Below, piece after piece: positions 44,789 through 53,665 of a DNA stretch of 64,000 nucleotides. The stretch lies in the NCBI GenBank assembly GCA_014649355.1, contig BMSW01000011.1:124001-188000 (forward strand). The letters run 5' to 3'. Numbering within the stretch: position 1 is the stretch's first letter; every line of letters begins with the position of its first letter. The position numbers and the translations under genes are program-made. The notes below the pieces were generated by a model. The model did no database searches and had not been told where the DNA came from. It worked only from the letters and a program-made list of their open reading frames with translations. The stretch is from Streptomyces althioticus (GTDB lineage: Bacteria; Actinomycetota; Actinomycetes; Streptomycetales; Streptomycetaceae).

Positions 44789-46027
44789 ATGGCACCGTAC
44801 GAATCCGACGACACGACGACCGCGGGGGAGGTCGAGGAGCCGCGCGCCGGGCGCCGCAAGGCCGCGCGGTACGTGGTCCCGGTCACCGTGATGGGCGTGG
44901 CGGCCGCGACGATCGGACTCGTCCCGGCGCTCGCCGACTCCGGCGACCCCGACCTGCCGGACATCACCGCCGCACAGCTCATCGAGAAGATCGCGCAGTC
45001 GGACGTGGAGCGGCTGTCCGGCACCGTGAAGATCACCACCGACCTGGGGCTGCCGAACCTCGGCGGGCTGGAGAGCGGCCTGCTCTCCGGCGCCACGGGC
45101 GGCGGCGACGGCGAGGGCGGCTCCTCCGCCGACCCGTCCGGCCGGCTCACCGAACTGGCGTCCGGCACGCACACCCTGCGTGTCGCCGCCGACGGCCCGG
45201 ACCGCCAGAAGCTGTCCCTGCTGGAGAACGCGGCCGAGTACAGCCTCATCCACAACGGCAAGGACGTCTGGGGCTACGACAGCGCGTCCAACGAGGTCTA
45301 CCACGCCACCGTCGACGAGGCGGACGCGAAGGAGCGGAGCGCGCAGCAGCCTCCGGCCACGCCGAAGGACTTCGCGGAGGAGGCGCTGAAGGCGGTCGAC
45401 GACACCACGTCCGTGAAGGTCGACGGCACCGCCCAGGTGGCCGGCCGCGACGCCTACCGGCTGGTGGTCGAGCCCAAGCAGTCCGGTTCCACCGTCGGCG
45501 CCGTCAGTATCGCCGTGGACGGCGAGACGGGCATGCCGCTGAAGTTCACGCTCACCCCGTCGAGCGGCGGCTCGGCCGTCGTGGACGTCGGCTTCACCAA
45601 GGTGAGCTTCGACCGGCCCGACGCCTCCACCTTCGAGTTCACCCCGCCCAAGGGCGCCAAGGTGACCGAGGACACCGAACAGGACCGGGACCACGGCGAC
45701 TTCGGCTTCGACAAGCAGCAGCGGGGCCCGAAGTCCGAGGAGGACCTCGCCAAGGGCCTCGACGGACTGCGGATGCTCGGCGAGGGCTGGAACACCGTCG
45801 CCGCCTTCGACACCGGTGCCGGCGCCGGCCTGCCCACCGGGGAGGAGGTCGGCGGCGACCTCGGCGGCTTCCTCGGCTCGCTCGGCGACCAGGTCAAGGG
45901 CGACTTCGGCAAGGGCACCGTGTTCAGCACCCGCCTGGTCAACGCCCTCATCACCGAGGACGGCAAGGTCTACGTGGGTACGGTCACCAAGGACGCGCTG
46001 GTGAAGGCGGCCGAGGCGGGGAAGTAG
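44789..46027 (+). CDS. LolA/DUF2092-like secreted protein
   Basis: The 412-residue protein has a cytoplasmic start, a membrane segment at about 28-50 (VVPVTVMGVAAATIGLVPAL, probably a signal anchor or signal peptide), then a LolA-like unclosed beta-barrel: THTLRVAADGPDRQKLSLL, SLIHNGKDVWGYDSASNEV, YRLVVEPKQSG and SIAVDGETGMPLKFTLT. In actinobacteria such proteins sit next to ABC transporter genes, as here (gap 37 bases), and may carry hydrophobic molecules across the envelope. The ligand is unknown. Confidence 0.85.
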   Translation: MAPYESDDTTTAGEVEEPRAGRRKAARYVVPVTVMGVAAATIGLVPALADSGDPDLPDITAAQLIEKIAQSDVERLSGTVKITTDLGLPNLGGLESGLLSGATGGGDGEGGSSADPSGRLTELASGTHTLRVAADGPDRQKLSLLENAAEYSLIHNGKDVWGYDSASNEVYHATVDEADAKERSAQQPPATPKDFAEEALKAVDDTTSVKVDGTAQVAGRDAYRLVVEPKQSGSTVGAVSIAVDGETGMPLKFTLTPSSGGSAVVDVGFTKVSFDRPDASTFEFTPPKGAKVTEDTEQDRDHGDFGFDKQQRGPKSEEDLAKGLDGLRMLGEGWNTVAAFDTGAGAGLPTGEEVGGDLGGFLGSLGDQVKGDFGKGTVFSTRLVNALITEDGKVYVGTVTKDALVKAAEAGK

Positions 46028-46064
46028 TCTCCCCGGACCCACGGGCCGGGGAACGGGGGAGCCG

Positions 46065-47045
46065 ATGGACGGGACGTCCGCCACGGAGCAGACACGCGAG
46101 GGGCCGTCCGCGAGTGACGCGGTGGTCGTCACCCGCGGACTGACCAAGCGTTACCGCGGCGGACAGCTCGCCGTGGACGACCTGTGCCTGACCGTCCCGG
46201 CGGGCAGCGTCTTCGGTTTCCTCGGCCCCAACGGCTCGGGAAAAACCACCACCATCCGCATGCTGATGGGCCTGATCGAGCCGACCTCCGGGACGGCGCA
46301 CGTGCTGGGGCGCCCCATGCCCCGCTCCGCGCGCGCCGTCCTGCCGCACGTCGGGGCCCTCATCGAGGGCCCCGCCCTCTACGGCTTCCTCTCCGGCCGG
46401 GACAACCTCCTGCGCCTCGACGCCGCCGACCCCACCGCCGACCCGCGCACCGGGAAGGCACGGGTGGCCGCCGCCCTGGACCGGGTGGGCCTCACGGCCG
46501 CGTCCGGAAAGAAGGCCCGGGCGTACTCCCTCGGCATGAAGCAGCGCCTCGGCCTCGCCGCCGCCCTGCTGCGGCCCCGCCGGCTGCTGGTGCTGGACGA
46601 ACCGACCAACGGCCTCGACCCGCAGGGCATGCGGGAGATCCGCGCGCTCGTCCGTGAACTCGCCACCGACGGCACGACCGTCTTCCTCTCCTCCCACCTG
46701 CTCGACGAGATCGAGCAGGTCTGCACGCACGTCGCGGTGATGGCGCGCGGCCGGCTGCTCACACAGGGGCCGGTCGCCGAGCTGGCCGCGGGCGCCCGGG
46801 GCCGGCTGGTGGTCACCACGCCGGACCCTGCGGACGCGGCCCGGGTGCTGAAGGAACAGGGCCTCGGCGACGTCGAGGCGGACGGCGGCCGGGTGACCGC
46901 CGAGCCGCCCGCACGGGACCTCGCCGAGGTGAACGCCGCCCTGGTCACGGCGGGTGTGCGGGTGCGCGGCTTCGGGGTCGAACGGGCCTCGCTGGAGGAC
47001 GCGTTCGTGGCGCTGACGGGGGAGGGGTTCGATGTCGCGGGCTGA
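46065..47045 (+). CDS. ABC transporter ATP-binding protein
   Basis: The 326-residue ATPase has Walker A LGPNGSGKTTTIRML, a signature AYSLGMKQRLGLAAALL (a variant of LSGGQ typical of the drug/bacitracin class), Walker B RLLVLDEPTNGLDP and the switch His in FLSSHLLDEIE. The C-terminal ~80 residues form the DUF4162-like regulatory end of this class (VNAALVTAGVRVRGFGVERASLEDAFVALTGE). It overlaps the permease gene by 14 bases and energises it, most likely for export. Confidence 0.95.
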   Translation: MDGTSATEQTREGPSASDAVVVTRGLTKRYRGGQLAVDDLCLTVPAGSVFGFLGPNGSGKTTTIRMLMGLIEPTSGTAHVLGRPMPRSARAVLPHVGALIEGPALYGFLSGRDNLLRLDAADPTADPRTGKARVAAALDRVGLTAASGKKARAYSLGMKQRLGLAAALLRPRRLLVLDEPTNGLDPQGMREIRALVRELATDGTTVFLSSHLLDEIEQVCTHVAVMARGRLLTQGPVAELAAGARGRLVVTTPDPADAARVLKEQGLGDVEADGGRVTAEPPARDLAEVNAALVTAGVRVRGFGVERASLEDAFVALTGEGFDVAG

Positions 47046-47904
47046 GACGGTGAGCGTGTCGGTACGGCCGCGTCCCCTGTGGACCCTCGGCCTGTTCCGC
47101 GACGAACTGCGCACCACCTTCCGCCGCTGGCGCACGCTCGCCCTGCTGGGCGTGCTGGCCGCCGTGCCGGTGCTGGTCGGGATCGCCGTGCGCATCGAGA
47201 CGGGCGACGGCTCGTCCGGGGGCGGCGGCGGGGGACCCGCGTTCGTCTCGCAGATCACCAACAACGGCCTGTTCCTGGTCTTCACCGCGCTCGCCGCGAC
47301 CCTGCCGTTCTTCCTGCCCATGGCGGTCGGCGTGATCGCGGGCGACGCCGTGGCCGGCGAGGCGGGCGCGGGCACCCTGCGCTATCTGCTGGTCGCCCCC
47401 TCGGGCCGCACCCGCCTGCTGCTCACCAAGTACGCGACGGTCATGGTGTTCTGCCTGGCCGCCACCCTGGTGGTGGCCGTCTCGGCGCTGGCCGTCGGCG
47501 CGCTGCTGTTCCCGCTGGGCGACCTCACCACCATCTCGGGCACCCGCATCACCTTCGGCGAGGGACTGCTCCGCGCCCTGCTGATCGCCCTGGTCGTCGC
47601 GGCGTCCCTGCTCGGGGTGGCCGCGCTCGGCCTGTTCGTGTCCACCCTCACCAACAGCGGCATCGCGGCGATGGCCACCTCGGTCGGGCTGCTCATCACC
47701 GTCCAGATCCTCGACCAGATCCCCCAGCTGCACGCCCTCCACCCCTACCTCTTCTCCCACTACTGGCTGTCCTTCGCCGACCTGATGCGCGAACCGGTCC
47801 ACTGGGACGACCTGACCAGAAATCTTGGCCTCCAGGCCCTGTACGCGGCGGTCTTCGGCTCGGCGGCCTGGGCCCGGTTCACGACGAAGGACGTCACGGC
47901 GTAG
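47032..47904 (+). CDS. ABC-2 type transporter permease
   Basis: The 290-residue membrane protein has six predicted helices; the ABC-2 signature region is GDAVAGEAGAGTLRYLLVAPSGRTRLL with the following coupling helix, and a Gly-rich extracellular loop comes after the first helix (DGSSGGGGGGPAF). It pairs with the ATPase it overlaps. The stop TAG lies within the first unit of a 15-bp tandem repeat (47889-47948), so the last residues KDVTA are encoded by the repeat. Confidence 0.93.
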   Translation: MSRAETVSVSVRPRPLWTLGLFRDELRTTFRRWRTLALLGVLAAVPVLVGIAVRIETGDGSSGGGGGGPAFVSQITNNGLFLVFTALAATLPFFLPMAVGVIAGDAVAGEAGAGTLRYLLVAPSGRTRLLLTKYATVMVFCLAATLVVAVSALAVGALLFPLGDLTTISGTRITFGEGLLRALLIALVVAASLLGVAALGLFVSTLTNSGIAAMATSVGLLITVQILDQIPQLHALHPYLFSHYWLSFADLMREPVHWDDLTRNLGLQALYAAVFGSAAWARFTTKDVTA

Positions 47905-47948
47905 GACGTCACGGCGTAGGGCGTCACGGCGTAGGACGCCACGGCGCA
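47889..47948 (+). repeat. 15-bp tandem repeat carrying stop codons, at end of permease gene
   Basis: Four consecutive units of GGACGTCACGGCGTA occur (47889-47903, 47904-47918, 47919-47933, 47934-47948): the first two identical, the third with one change and the fourth with two. With a period of 15, each join recreates an in-frame TAG (47902-47904 is the functional stop), so the permease stop codon is itself repeated; the fourth unit has lost it. Confidence 0.9.
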
Positions 47949-47956
47949 GGGAAGCG

Positions 47957-48541
47957 TCAGCCCGCCTCGTACGGGAAGCGGGCGCGTGGGGCGTCCTGGG
48001 CGAAGAACGTCTTGGCCCGGGCCAGCGCCTGCGTGTCCTTGAGCACGTCCCCCGGCTTGCTGCCGTTGCCGAGGAGGACACCTCCGAACCGCATCCCCAG
48101 GTAGGCGGCCGAGTTGGTGAGCGTGCCGACCAGGGGGTCGGCCACCTCGGGCTCCTCGTGGGCGAGCGCGGTGACGCCCCACAGCGTGCGGCCCTCCATC
48201 GTGGCCTTGAAGTCCACGCCGGGGGTGCGCAGCCAGCCCGACCAGTGGTCCAGGTAGCGCTTGGTCTGCGCCGACACCGAGTACCAGTACAGCGGGGAGA
48301 CGATCACCAGGTCCGTCGCCGCGAGCGTGGCGTCCAGCAGCAGGGCGGTGGCGCCCTCGGTCGGGCGGACGTGGTCGCTGTCGTGACGCAGGTCCTCGAA
48401 CTCGGGCAGGGGGTGGGCGGTGAGGTCGATCCACTGCTGTTCCACGTCCGGGGGCAGCTGTTCGGCCGCGCGGCGGGCCAGCAGTTCGGAGTTGCCGTCC
48501 GGGCGGGCGCTGCCCAGGACGAAGAGGAAACGGCGGGTCAT
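47957..48541 (-). CDS. NAD(P)H-dependent FMN reductase / flavodoxin-like oxidoreductase
   Basis: The 194-residue protein has the flavodoxin-like fold of small FMN reductases: the N-terminal FMN phosphate loop FVLGSARPDGNSELLAR, then ATDLVIVSPLYWYSVSAQTKRYLDHW, where the SPLYW and YxV residues contact flavin. It probably reduces quinones, azo compounds or flavins with NAD(P)H. It is convergent with the ABC permease, separated by the 15-bp repeat, and its promoter region (48542-48600) is A/T-rich. Confidence 0.93.
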   Translation of the reverse strand: MTRRFLFVLGSARPDGNSELLARRAAEQLPPDVEQQWIDLTAHPLPEFEDLRHDSDHVRPTEGATALLLDATLAATDLVIVSPLYWYSVSAQTKRYLDHWSGWLRTPGVDFKATMEGRTLWGVTALAHEEPEVADPLVGTLTNSAAYLGMRFGGVLLGNGSKPGDVLKDTQALARAKTFFAQDAPRARFPYEAG

Positions 48542-48664
48542 GGTGGTCTCCCAAATATCCAGCGTTCGCCATTAACGGGCCTCTGCATCATATGCATACG
48601 CAAGTAAGTGCCCGCAAGGGCCGCCGGGAACGGGCGCCCTTCCCGCGTCCGCCGAGTGGCCGGT

Positions 48665-49822
48665 TCACCCCCGCGACGGCACCCGCAGCGGTTCGACCGC
48701 GCCCCGCCTCTCCGCCTCCTCCGCCACGGTGAGCAGCAGGTCCTCCCGGTCGTGCGGGGCCACCAGGTGCAGCCCGGCCGGGCAGCCGTCGGCGCCCAGG
48801 CCGGCCGGAACGCTCAGCGCGGGGTGACCGCTGAGGTTGAACGCCCAGGTGAGGGAGGTGGAGTAGGTGTCGCCGGGGCCGTCGTGGCCGTGCGGCGCGG
48901 TGGGTGCCGTGGGCGTGAGCAGCAGGTCGGCGCGGCTGAAGAGGTCGCGGAGGCGGGCGTCGTTGGCGGCTCGGACGCGGTGGGCGTCGGCCGCGTCGGC
49001 GCCCGGGGTGCGCAGGGTGAGCCAGGCGGGGCCGGGGTCGAGGAGGGACGGTCGGACCGACGGCCGCGCGAGGCGCACCACGCCCGCGGAGACGAGCCGG
49101 CCGGCCGTCTCCCGTGCCAGGGCGACGGGCTCCGGGTCGGGGGAGGCGAAGCCCAGGCCGGGGGACCAGACCGCGGTGAGGGGGAAGGGAGGCGGAGACG
49201 CGTCCCGTGCGGAGACGACCCGCCACCAGAGGCCCGCGTCCGCCGCCGTACGGGCGAGAATTCCGGGGGCGGCCAGCCCTGTACGGTCGCGCGACGGGAA
49301 CCGGCCGCCCGTCACCTTCAGCCCCGCCACCCCGCACCACGCCGCCGGGATCCGCACCGAGCCCGCCCCGTCGGCTCCCGTCGCCAGCGGCACCAGCCCG
49401 GCCGCCACCGCCACCGCCGCCCCCGCCGAGGACCCGCCCGGCGTACGGTCCGCCCGCCACGGGTTGACCGTACGGCCGCGCGCCCCGAGCCCCCACGTCT
49501 GCCAGGGCGTCCCCGGACCCGGCACCGACGTGGCGCCCACGGCGACCGCACCGGCCGCGAGCAACGGCTCCGCCGCCCGCAGTCCGCCCCGCCCCTTGAC
49601 CGCGACCGGCACCCCGGCCAGCGGCAGGCGCTCCCCGGCGGCGACCCGCGCGTCCACCTCGGCAGCCCGCCGCAGCGCCTCCTCGCCCCACACGTCGAGG
49701 AACGCGCACAGCTCCGGATCGGCGCGCGCGATCCGCGCAAGCGTCTCCGCGACCACGTCCACGGCCCGGCGCGCGCCCGCGCCCACGGCGTCCGCGATCT
49801 CCCGCGCGCCGTCCCCGCTCAC
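48665..49822 (-). CDS. Amidase signature family protein
   Basis: The GTG at 49820-49822 (VSGDGAREIADAV) overlaps the upstream stop by four bases and gives 385 residues. The Ser-cisSer-Lys triad is complete: Lys in GVPVAVKGRGG, the second Ser of the triad in RTPGGSSAGAAVAVAAG, and the nucleophile Ser in GADGAGSVRIPAAW. The protein is shorter than typical amidases (about 450), lacking some C-terminal helices. Substrate is unknown. Confidence 0.92.
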   Translation of the reverse strand: MSGDGAREIADAVGAGARRAVDVVAETLARIARADPELCAFLDVWGEEALRRAAEVDARVAAGERLPLAGVPVAVKGRGGLRAAEPLLAAGAVAVGATSVPGPGTPWQTWGLGARGRTVNPWRADRTPGGSSAGAAVAVAAGLVPLATGADGAGSVRIPAAWCGVAGLKVTGGRFPSRDRTGLAAPGILARTAADAGLWWRVVSARDASPPPFPLTAVWSPGLGFASPDPEPVALARETAGRLVSAGVVRLARPSVRPSLLDPGPAWLTLRTPGADAADAHRVRAANDARLRDLFSRADLLLTPTAPTAPHGHDGPGDTYSTSLTWAFNLSGHPALSVPAGLGADGCPAGLHLVAPHDREDLLLTVAEEAERRGAVEPLRVPSRG

Positions 49823-50325
49823 CGCGGGGCGCCGGTGAGACGGGCCAGCGGCTCCGTCTCGCGCGGCGGCCGGCCGCCCAGGTCGCCGAGGCGCCAGTCG
49901 GGCACCCACGGCACCCGGTACACGTCGATCAGCGGCTCGATCAGCCGGACCCGGTGCGCGAGGGGACGCGGGAGCCGGCCCGGCGCGTCGGCGACGAGGA
50001 CGACGGCGTCCAGGTCGAGCCCGTGCGGCGCCTCACCGCGCCGGAACAGTTCGACGGCCGCGAGTACCGCGTCCAGACCGGCCGCGTGGGTACGGGCGAC
50101 CAGCAGCACCGAACGCGGTGCCTCGGGGGCGGGCCAGGACCGTCCGCAGTCGTGGCCGCCGTAGACCGCGGTGAGCGTGGAGACGCCCGCGCCTCCGTGC
50201 AGACCCACCCAGGAGAAGCGCCGGGCCGTCGCACGGGCGGGCGACGGCCCTGGACGGTCCGCCTCCGGCGCCGTCACCGGGCCCCGCAGCCAGATCTCCG
50301 GTCCCTGTCCCGTGCCTGCTCGCAT
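49819..50325 (-). CDS. Uncharacterised protein with degenerate P-loop
   Basis: The ATG at 50323-50325 follows GGAGAGGG and gives 168 residues. After a Pro-rich lead comes FSWVGLHGGAGVSTLTAVYGG, which resembles the first loop of ParA/MinD-type ATPases (KGGxGKST) but lacks both lysines. Following strands (RSVLLVARTHAAGLDAV, LDAVVLVADAPG) keep a Rossmann-like pattern. It may be an inactive relative of the ParA/MinD-like proteins associated with type VII or conjugative systems. It overlaps the amidase gene and is divergent from the gene at 50485. Function unknown. Confidence 0.65.
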   Translation of the reverse strand: MRAGTGQGPEIWLRGPVTAPEADRPGPSPARATARRFSWVGLHGGAGVSTLTAVYGGHDCGRSWPAPEAPRSVLLVARTHAAGLDAVLAAVELFRRGEAPHGLDLDAVVLVADAPGRLPRPLAHRVRLIEPLIDVYRVPWVPDWRLGDLGGRPPRETEPLARLTGAPR

Positions 50326-50484
50326 GACCCTCTCCTGCTCGGCGGCCCGATCGTCCATGCCCCGCGCCCGGTATGGAACCGGGGCCGACGGCCCTTGGGA
50401 CGAGCCTGTGACAACGCGGTGACGTGCACAGCGCGCGCGAGCGGACACACTCGACGGTAGGTGTACGACCCGAATGAGGGAACG

Positions 50485-51927
50485 ATGTCTCGACTCAGCC
50501 GCGAGAAGAAGCGGGAACAGCAGCAGGACGCGGACGCGGCGAACCGTGCGGCGGTGCCGGTCGACGTCCGTGTTCCGTCCGACGGGTCGGACGAGCCGGG
50601 GGCCTACGTCGACGGCGTGCGGGTGATCGCGGGCCCCGGCGAGGAGATCCAGCAGGCCGTGCTGAACCGCCTGCACCGCATCGCCGTCGCCACCGGCCAC
50701 GCCGTGCACGCGACGGTGCGCGACGAGCGCATCGGCTACGTCGTCCCGCTCCGGGTCGCCCCGGACGGCTCCAGCACGTTCGCCGCGCAGCCGGTGCAGC
50801 TGCGCGGCGTGCGGGACAGGGAGCAGGCGTCCTCCGAGCCGCCGGCCCCTGGCATACCCCCGGCCCCGGAGACGCCTCGGGGCCCGGCACCCCAGTCCCC
50901 GCCCGCCGGACCGGACACCGGCCGCCCGACCCACCAGCTCCGCGCGGTCCCGGAGCGGGAGGCACCGGAGGACCTCCGCCCGGCATCGACGACCGAGGCG
51001 CCGGGGGATGCCCGCCCGGACCCGGCGTTCGGGGACCGGCAGCCCGAGGCACCGGCGGCTCCCGGCCCGTCCGCGACGCAGCGCGGCGCCTCCGCACCCG
51101 TCACCCCCGTCCAGGACGCCGCCCCGACCTTCCCCCTGCACCCGATCCCCGGCACCGAAACCGGGACCGGGACCGGGCCTGGAACCGGAGCTGACGCCCC
51201 CTACGACTCCCCGCCCACCTTCCGCCTCCGCAGGGTGCCCCGGCCCGGCACCGTCGCGCCTCCCACGGGCGTGTTCGGCCCGCCCCCGGACATGGACGCG
51301 CGACCGCACCCCGTCCAGCCCGGCGCGGCGAGCGCTCCCGCCCCCGCGCGCACCCCGACCTCCGATCTCGCGGCAGCGCTCGACGCCGACCCGGACCCCC
51401 GTCCCACCCCGCCGCGCGGGTTCGACGCCGTCGCCGAGGCCGTGCTGGGCGACGAGCCCGCCGCCCCCGCGGGAAGCCCCCTCGCCGACCCGATGGAGCG
51501 GATCAACGAGGCCGTGCGCGCGGGCCGTATCGACACGGCCGCCCGGCTCGCCGACGAGACGCTGGAGCAGGCCGCACAGGCCCTCGGCGCCGAACACCCG
51601 GAGGTGCTGCGTCTCCGGGAGCTGACCGCGTACATCGCCTACCTGGCGGGCGAGCCGCTGCGCGCCTTCCGGCTCTCCCTCGACCTCGCCGTCGTCTGCC
51701 GCCGCGCGGGCGACACGGAGGCCGCGTACGGCAACGTCCGCAGCGCCGCCACCGCCTGGCGCGGGGTGCGTGACCCCCTGCTCGGGCTGGAGCTGGGACA
51801 CGACCTGATCGCGCTGTGGACCGAGCTCGCCTCCGAGGGCGGCCCCGCCGCCGACGAGGAGGAGGAACTGGACTCCGCCCGCGCCCGCATGGACCGCCTC
51901 ACCACCCGCGCCCGCGACCTGCGCTGA
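50485..51927 (+). CDS. Uncharacterised Pro-rich protein with C-terminal helical repeats
   Basis: From the ATG at 50485, preceded by GAGGGAACG, the product is 480 residues. It opens with a charged segment (MSRLSREKKREQQQDADA), a small alpha/beta domain, a long Pro/Ala-rich disordered region (about 110-325) and ends in a helical region with TPR-like pairs (AGRIDTAARLADETLEQAAQ, LAGEPLRAFRLSLDLAVVCR). The divergent neighbour with the degenerate P-loop may be its functional partner. No enzymatic motif is seen. Confidence 0.75.
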   Translation: MSRLSREKKREQQQDADAANRAAVPVDVRVPSDGSDEPGAYVDGVRVIAGPGEEIQQAVLNRLHRIAVATGHAVHATVRDERIGYVVPLRVAPDGSSTFAAQPVQLRGVRDREQASSEPPAPGIPPAPETPRGPAPQSPPAGPDTGRPTHQLRAVPEREAPEDLRPASTTEAPGDARPDPAFGDRQPEAPAAPGPSATQRGASAPVTPVQDAAPTFPLHPIPGTETGTGTGPGTGADAPYDSPPTFRLRRVPRPGTVAPPTGVFGPPPDMDARPHPVQPGAASAPAPARTPTSDLAAALDADPDPRPTPPRGFDAVAEAVLGDEPAAPAGSPLADPMERINEAVRAGRIDTAARLADETLEQAAQALGAEHPEVLRLRELTAYIAYLAGEPLRAFRLSLDLAVVCRRAGDTEAAYGNVRSAATAWRGVRDPLLGLELGHDLIALWTELASEGGPAADEEEELDSARARMDRLTTRARDLR

Positions 51928-51934
51928 TCTCCGC

Positions 51935-52014
51935 GGGGCTCTCAGCGGTCCAGCGGAGCTATCAACGGTCCAGCGGGACTCTCAGCGGTTCAGCGGGACT
52001 CTCAGCGGGTCAGT
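51935..52014. repeat. 20-bp tandem repeat between convergent genes
   Basis: Four units with consensus GGGACTCTCAGCGGTCCAGC (51935-51954, 51955-51974, 51975-51994, 51995-52014) plus a degenerate partial fifth copy fill almost the whole 94-base gap between the stops of the convergent genes. Units differ at one to four positions. The repeat is not coding. Confidence 0.88.
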
Positions 52015-52021
52015 GGAGGGG

Positions 52022-52495
52022 TCAGTGGAGGCAGAACTCGTTCCCCTCCGGGTCCGCCATCACGACCCAGCTCCCGGAGGGCTCCTCCACCCGCCGCAGC
52101 ACCCGGGCGCCGAGCCCTTCGAGCCGGGCCAGGTCCTCGTCACGGCGGTCGACACCGGGGTGCAGGTCGAGGTGGAGCCGGTTCTTGACCGTCTTCTCCT
52201 CCGGCACCCGCTGGAAGAGCAGCCGCCGACCGCGCCCCGTGCCGCTCTCCTCCTCGTAGGGGTCGTCGGGGTGGCGTACGGCGGCCAGGTCGCGCCAGGC
52301 GCGGCGGCCGTGCGACATGACCGTGAGCGTCTCGGGGACGGCCCCCGCGGCGAGCAGCTTCCCGATGAGCGGGCTGTTGTCCTCGACCACGTAGTGCAGG
52401 GCGGCGGCCCAGAAGTCCGCCTGGGCGTGCGGGTCGGCCGCGTCGACGACGACCTTCCAGTGCACCGGCGTGGCCGGCGTAGGTGTGTGCGTCAT
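52022..52495 (-). CDS. VOC superfamily (glyoxalase-like) protein
   Basis: From the ATG at 52493-52495 (MTHTPTPATPVHWKVVVDAAD) the product is 157 residues. It has the tandem beta-alpha-beta-beta-beta modules of the vicinal oxygen chelate fold: HWKVVVDAADPHAQADFWAA for the first and NRLHLDLHPGVDRRDEDLA with WVVMADPEGNEFCLH for the second. It most resembles resistance/dioxygenase-like members of uncharacterised function. Substrate unknown. Confidence 0.88.
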   Translation of the reverse strand: MTHTPTPATPVHWKVVVDAADPHAQADFWAAALHYVVEDNSPLIGKLLAAGAVPETLTVMSHGRRAWRDLAAVRHPDDPYEEESGTGRGRRLLFQRVPEEKTVKNRLHLDLHPGVDRRDEDLARLEGLGARVLRRVEEPSGSWVVMADPEGNEFCLH

Positions 52496-52541
52496 GCGCC
52501 CGTTATAGGGGACGGCACCGACAGCGCCGTCCCGCCGCGCA

Positions 52542-53561
52542 CTACCGCTTGGTCTCCAGCGCCTGTGCCTCCGCCTCGCCGTTCGGCGCGGCGGCCGGCA
52601 CGGCCCCTCCGGCGCCGGGCGGGGCGCTGGTGTCTCCCGCACCGGCGCGGTGGCCGGACAGGGCGCGGGCGGCACGGCGGGCGGTGCGCAACGCGTCCCA
52701 GGTGAGCAGGATGAGCGCCAGCCACACCAGGGCGAACCCGGCCCAGCGCTCCGGCGGCATGGCCTCCTTGAAGTAGAGAATGCCGAGCAGGAACTGGAAC
52801 ACCGGCGCCAGGTACTGCAGCAGCCCCAGCGTGGACAGCGGCACGCGGATCGCCGCGGCGCCGAAGCAGACCAGGGGGAGCGCGGTGACGACGCCGGTCG
52901 CGGCGAGCAGCAGCGCGTGCCCCGCGCCCTCCGCGCCGAAGGTCGACTCGCCCTGGGTCCCCAGCCACACCAGGTAGCCGAGGGCGGGCAGGAACTGGAT
53001 CGCGGTCTCGGCGGCCAGCGACTCGACGCCGCCGAGGTTGACCTTCTTCTTCACCAGTCCGTAGGTGGCGAAGGAGAAGGCGAGGACCAGGGAGATCCAC
53101 GGCGGGCGGCCGTAGCCGACGGTGAGGACGACGACCGCGAGGGCGCCGACGCCGACGGCGGCCCACTGGACGGGCCGCAGGCGTTCCTTCAGCAGCAGGA
53201 CGCCCATGGCGATGGTGACCAGCGGGTTGATGAAGTAACCGAGGGACGCCTCGACGACGTGGCCGGAGTTCACCGACCAGATGTAGAGGCCCCAGTTGAC
53301 GGTGATGACCGCGGCGGCCACGGTGATCAGGGCCAGCTTGCGCGGCTGCCGCACCAGCTCGCCGATCCACGCCCAGCGGCGGATCACGGCCAGCGCGACC
53401 GCGACGACGACCAGCGACCACACCATGCGGTGGGCCAGGATCTCCACGGCGCCCGCCGGCTTGAGCAGGGGCCAGAACAGGGGGACGAGCCCCCACATCC
53501 CGTACGCCGCGAAGCCGTTCAGCAGTCCTATGCGCCGCTCTGCGGCCGGCTTCCCGGTCAC
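52542..53561 (-). CDS. rarD: EamA family transporter RarD
   Basis: I use the GTG at 53559-53561 (VTGKPAAERRIGLLNG), which has GGAGGGG five bases upstream, over an ATG 12 codons earlier. The protein has ten predicted helices in two EamA repeats. RarD-specific features include GFAAYGMWGLVPLFWPLLKP at the start, EILAHRMVWSL, and IWSVNSGHVVEASLGYFINPL. It probably exports or exchanges a small metabolite; the substrate is not established. A disordered tail of about 45 residues follows. Confidence 0.92.
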   Translation of the reverse strand: MTGKPAAERRIGLLNGFAAYGMWGLVPLFWPLLKPAGAVEILAHRMVWSLVVVAVALAVIRRWAWIGELVRQPRKLALITVAAAVITVNWGLYIWSVNSGHVVEASLGYFINPLVTIAMGVLLLKERLRPVQWAAVGVGALAVVVLTVGYGRPPWISLVLAFSFATYGLVKKKVNLGGVESLAAETAIQFLPALGYLVWLGTQGESTFGAEGAGHALLLAATGVVTALPLVCFGAAAIRVPLSTLGLLQYLAPVFQFLLGILYFKEAMPPERWAGFALVWLALILLTWDALRTARRAARALSGHRAGAGDTSAPPGAGGAVPAAAPNGEAEAQALETKR

Positions 53562-53665
53562 GGGCCCCTCCAGTGTTCCGACGCGTCCCGTAGTCATCCG
53601 CGGGACCGCCGACGCGCGCGGAACCCACCCGAACGACGGTAACGCCGCACACCCCCACGTGTCAT

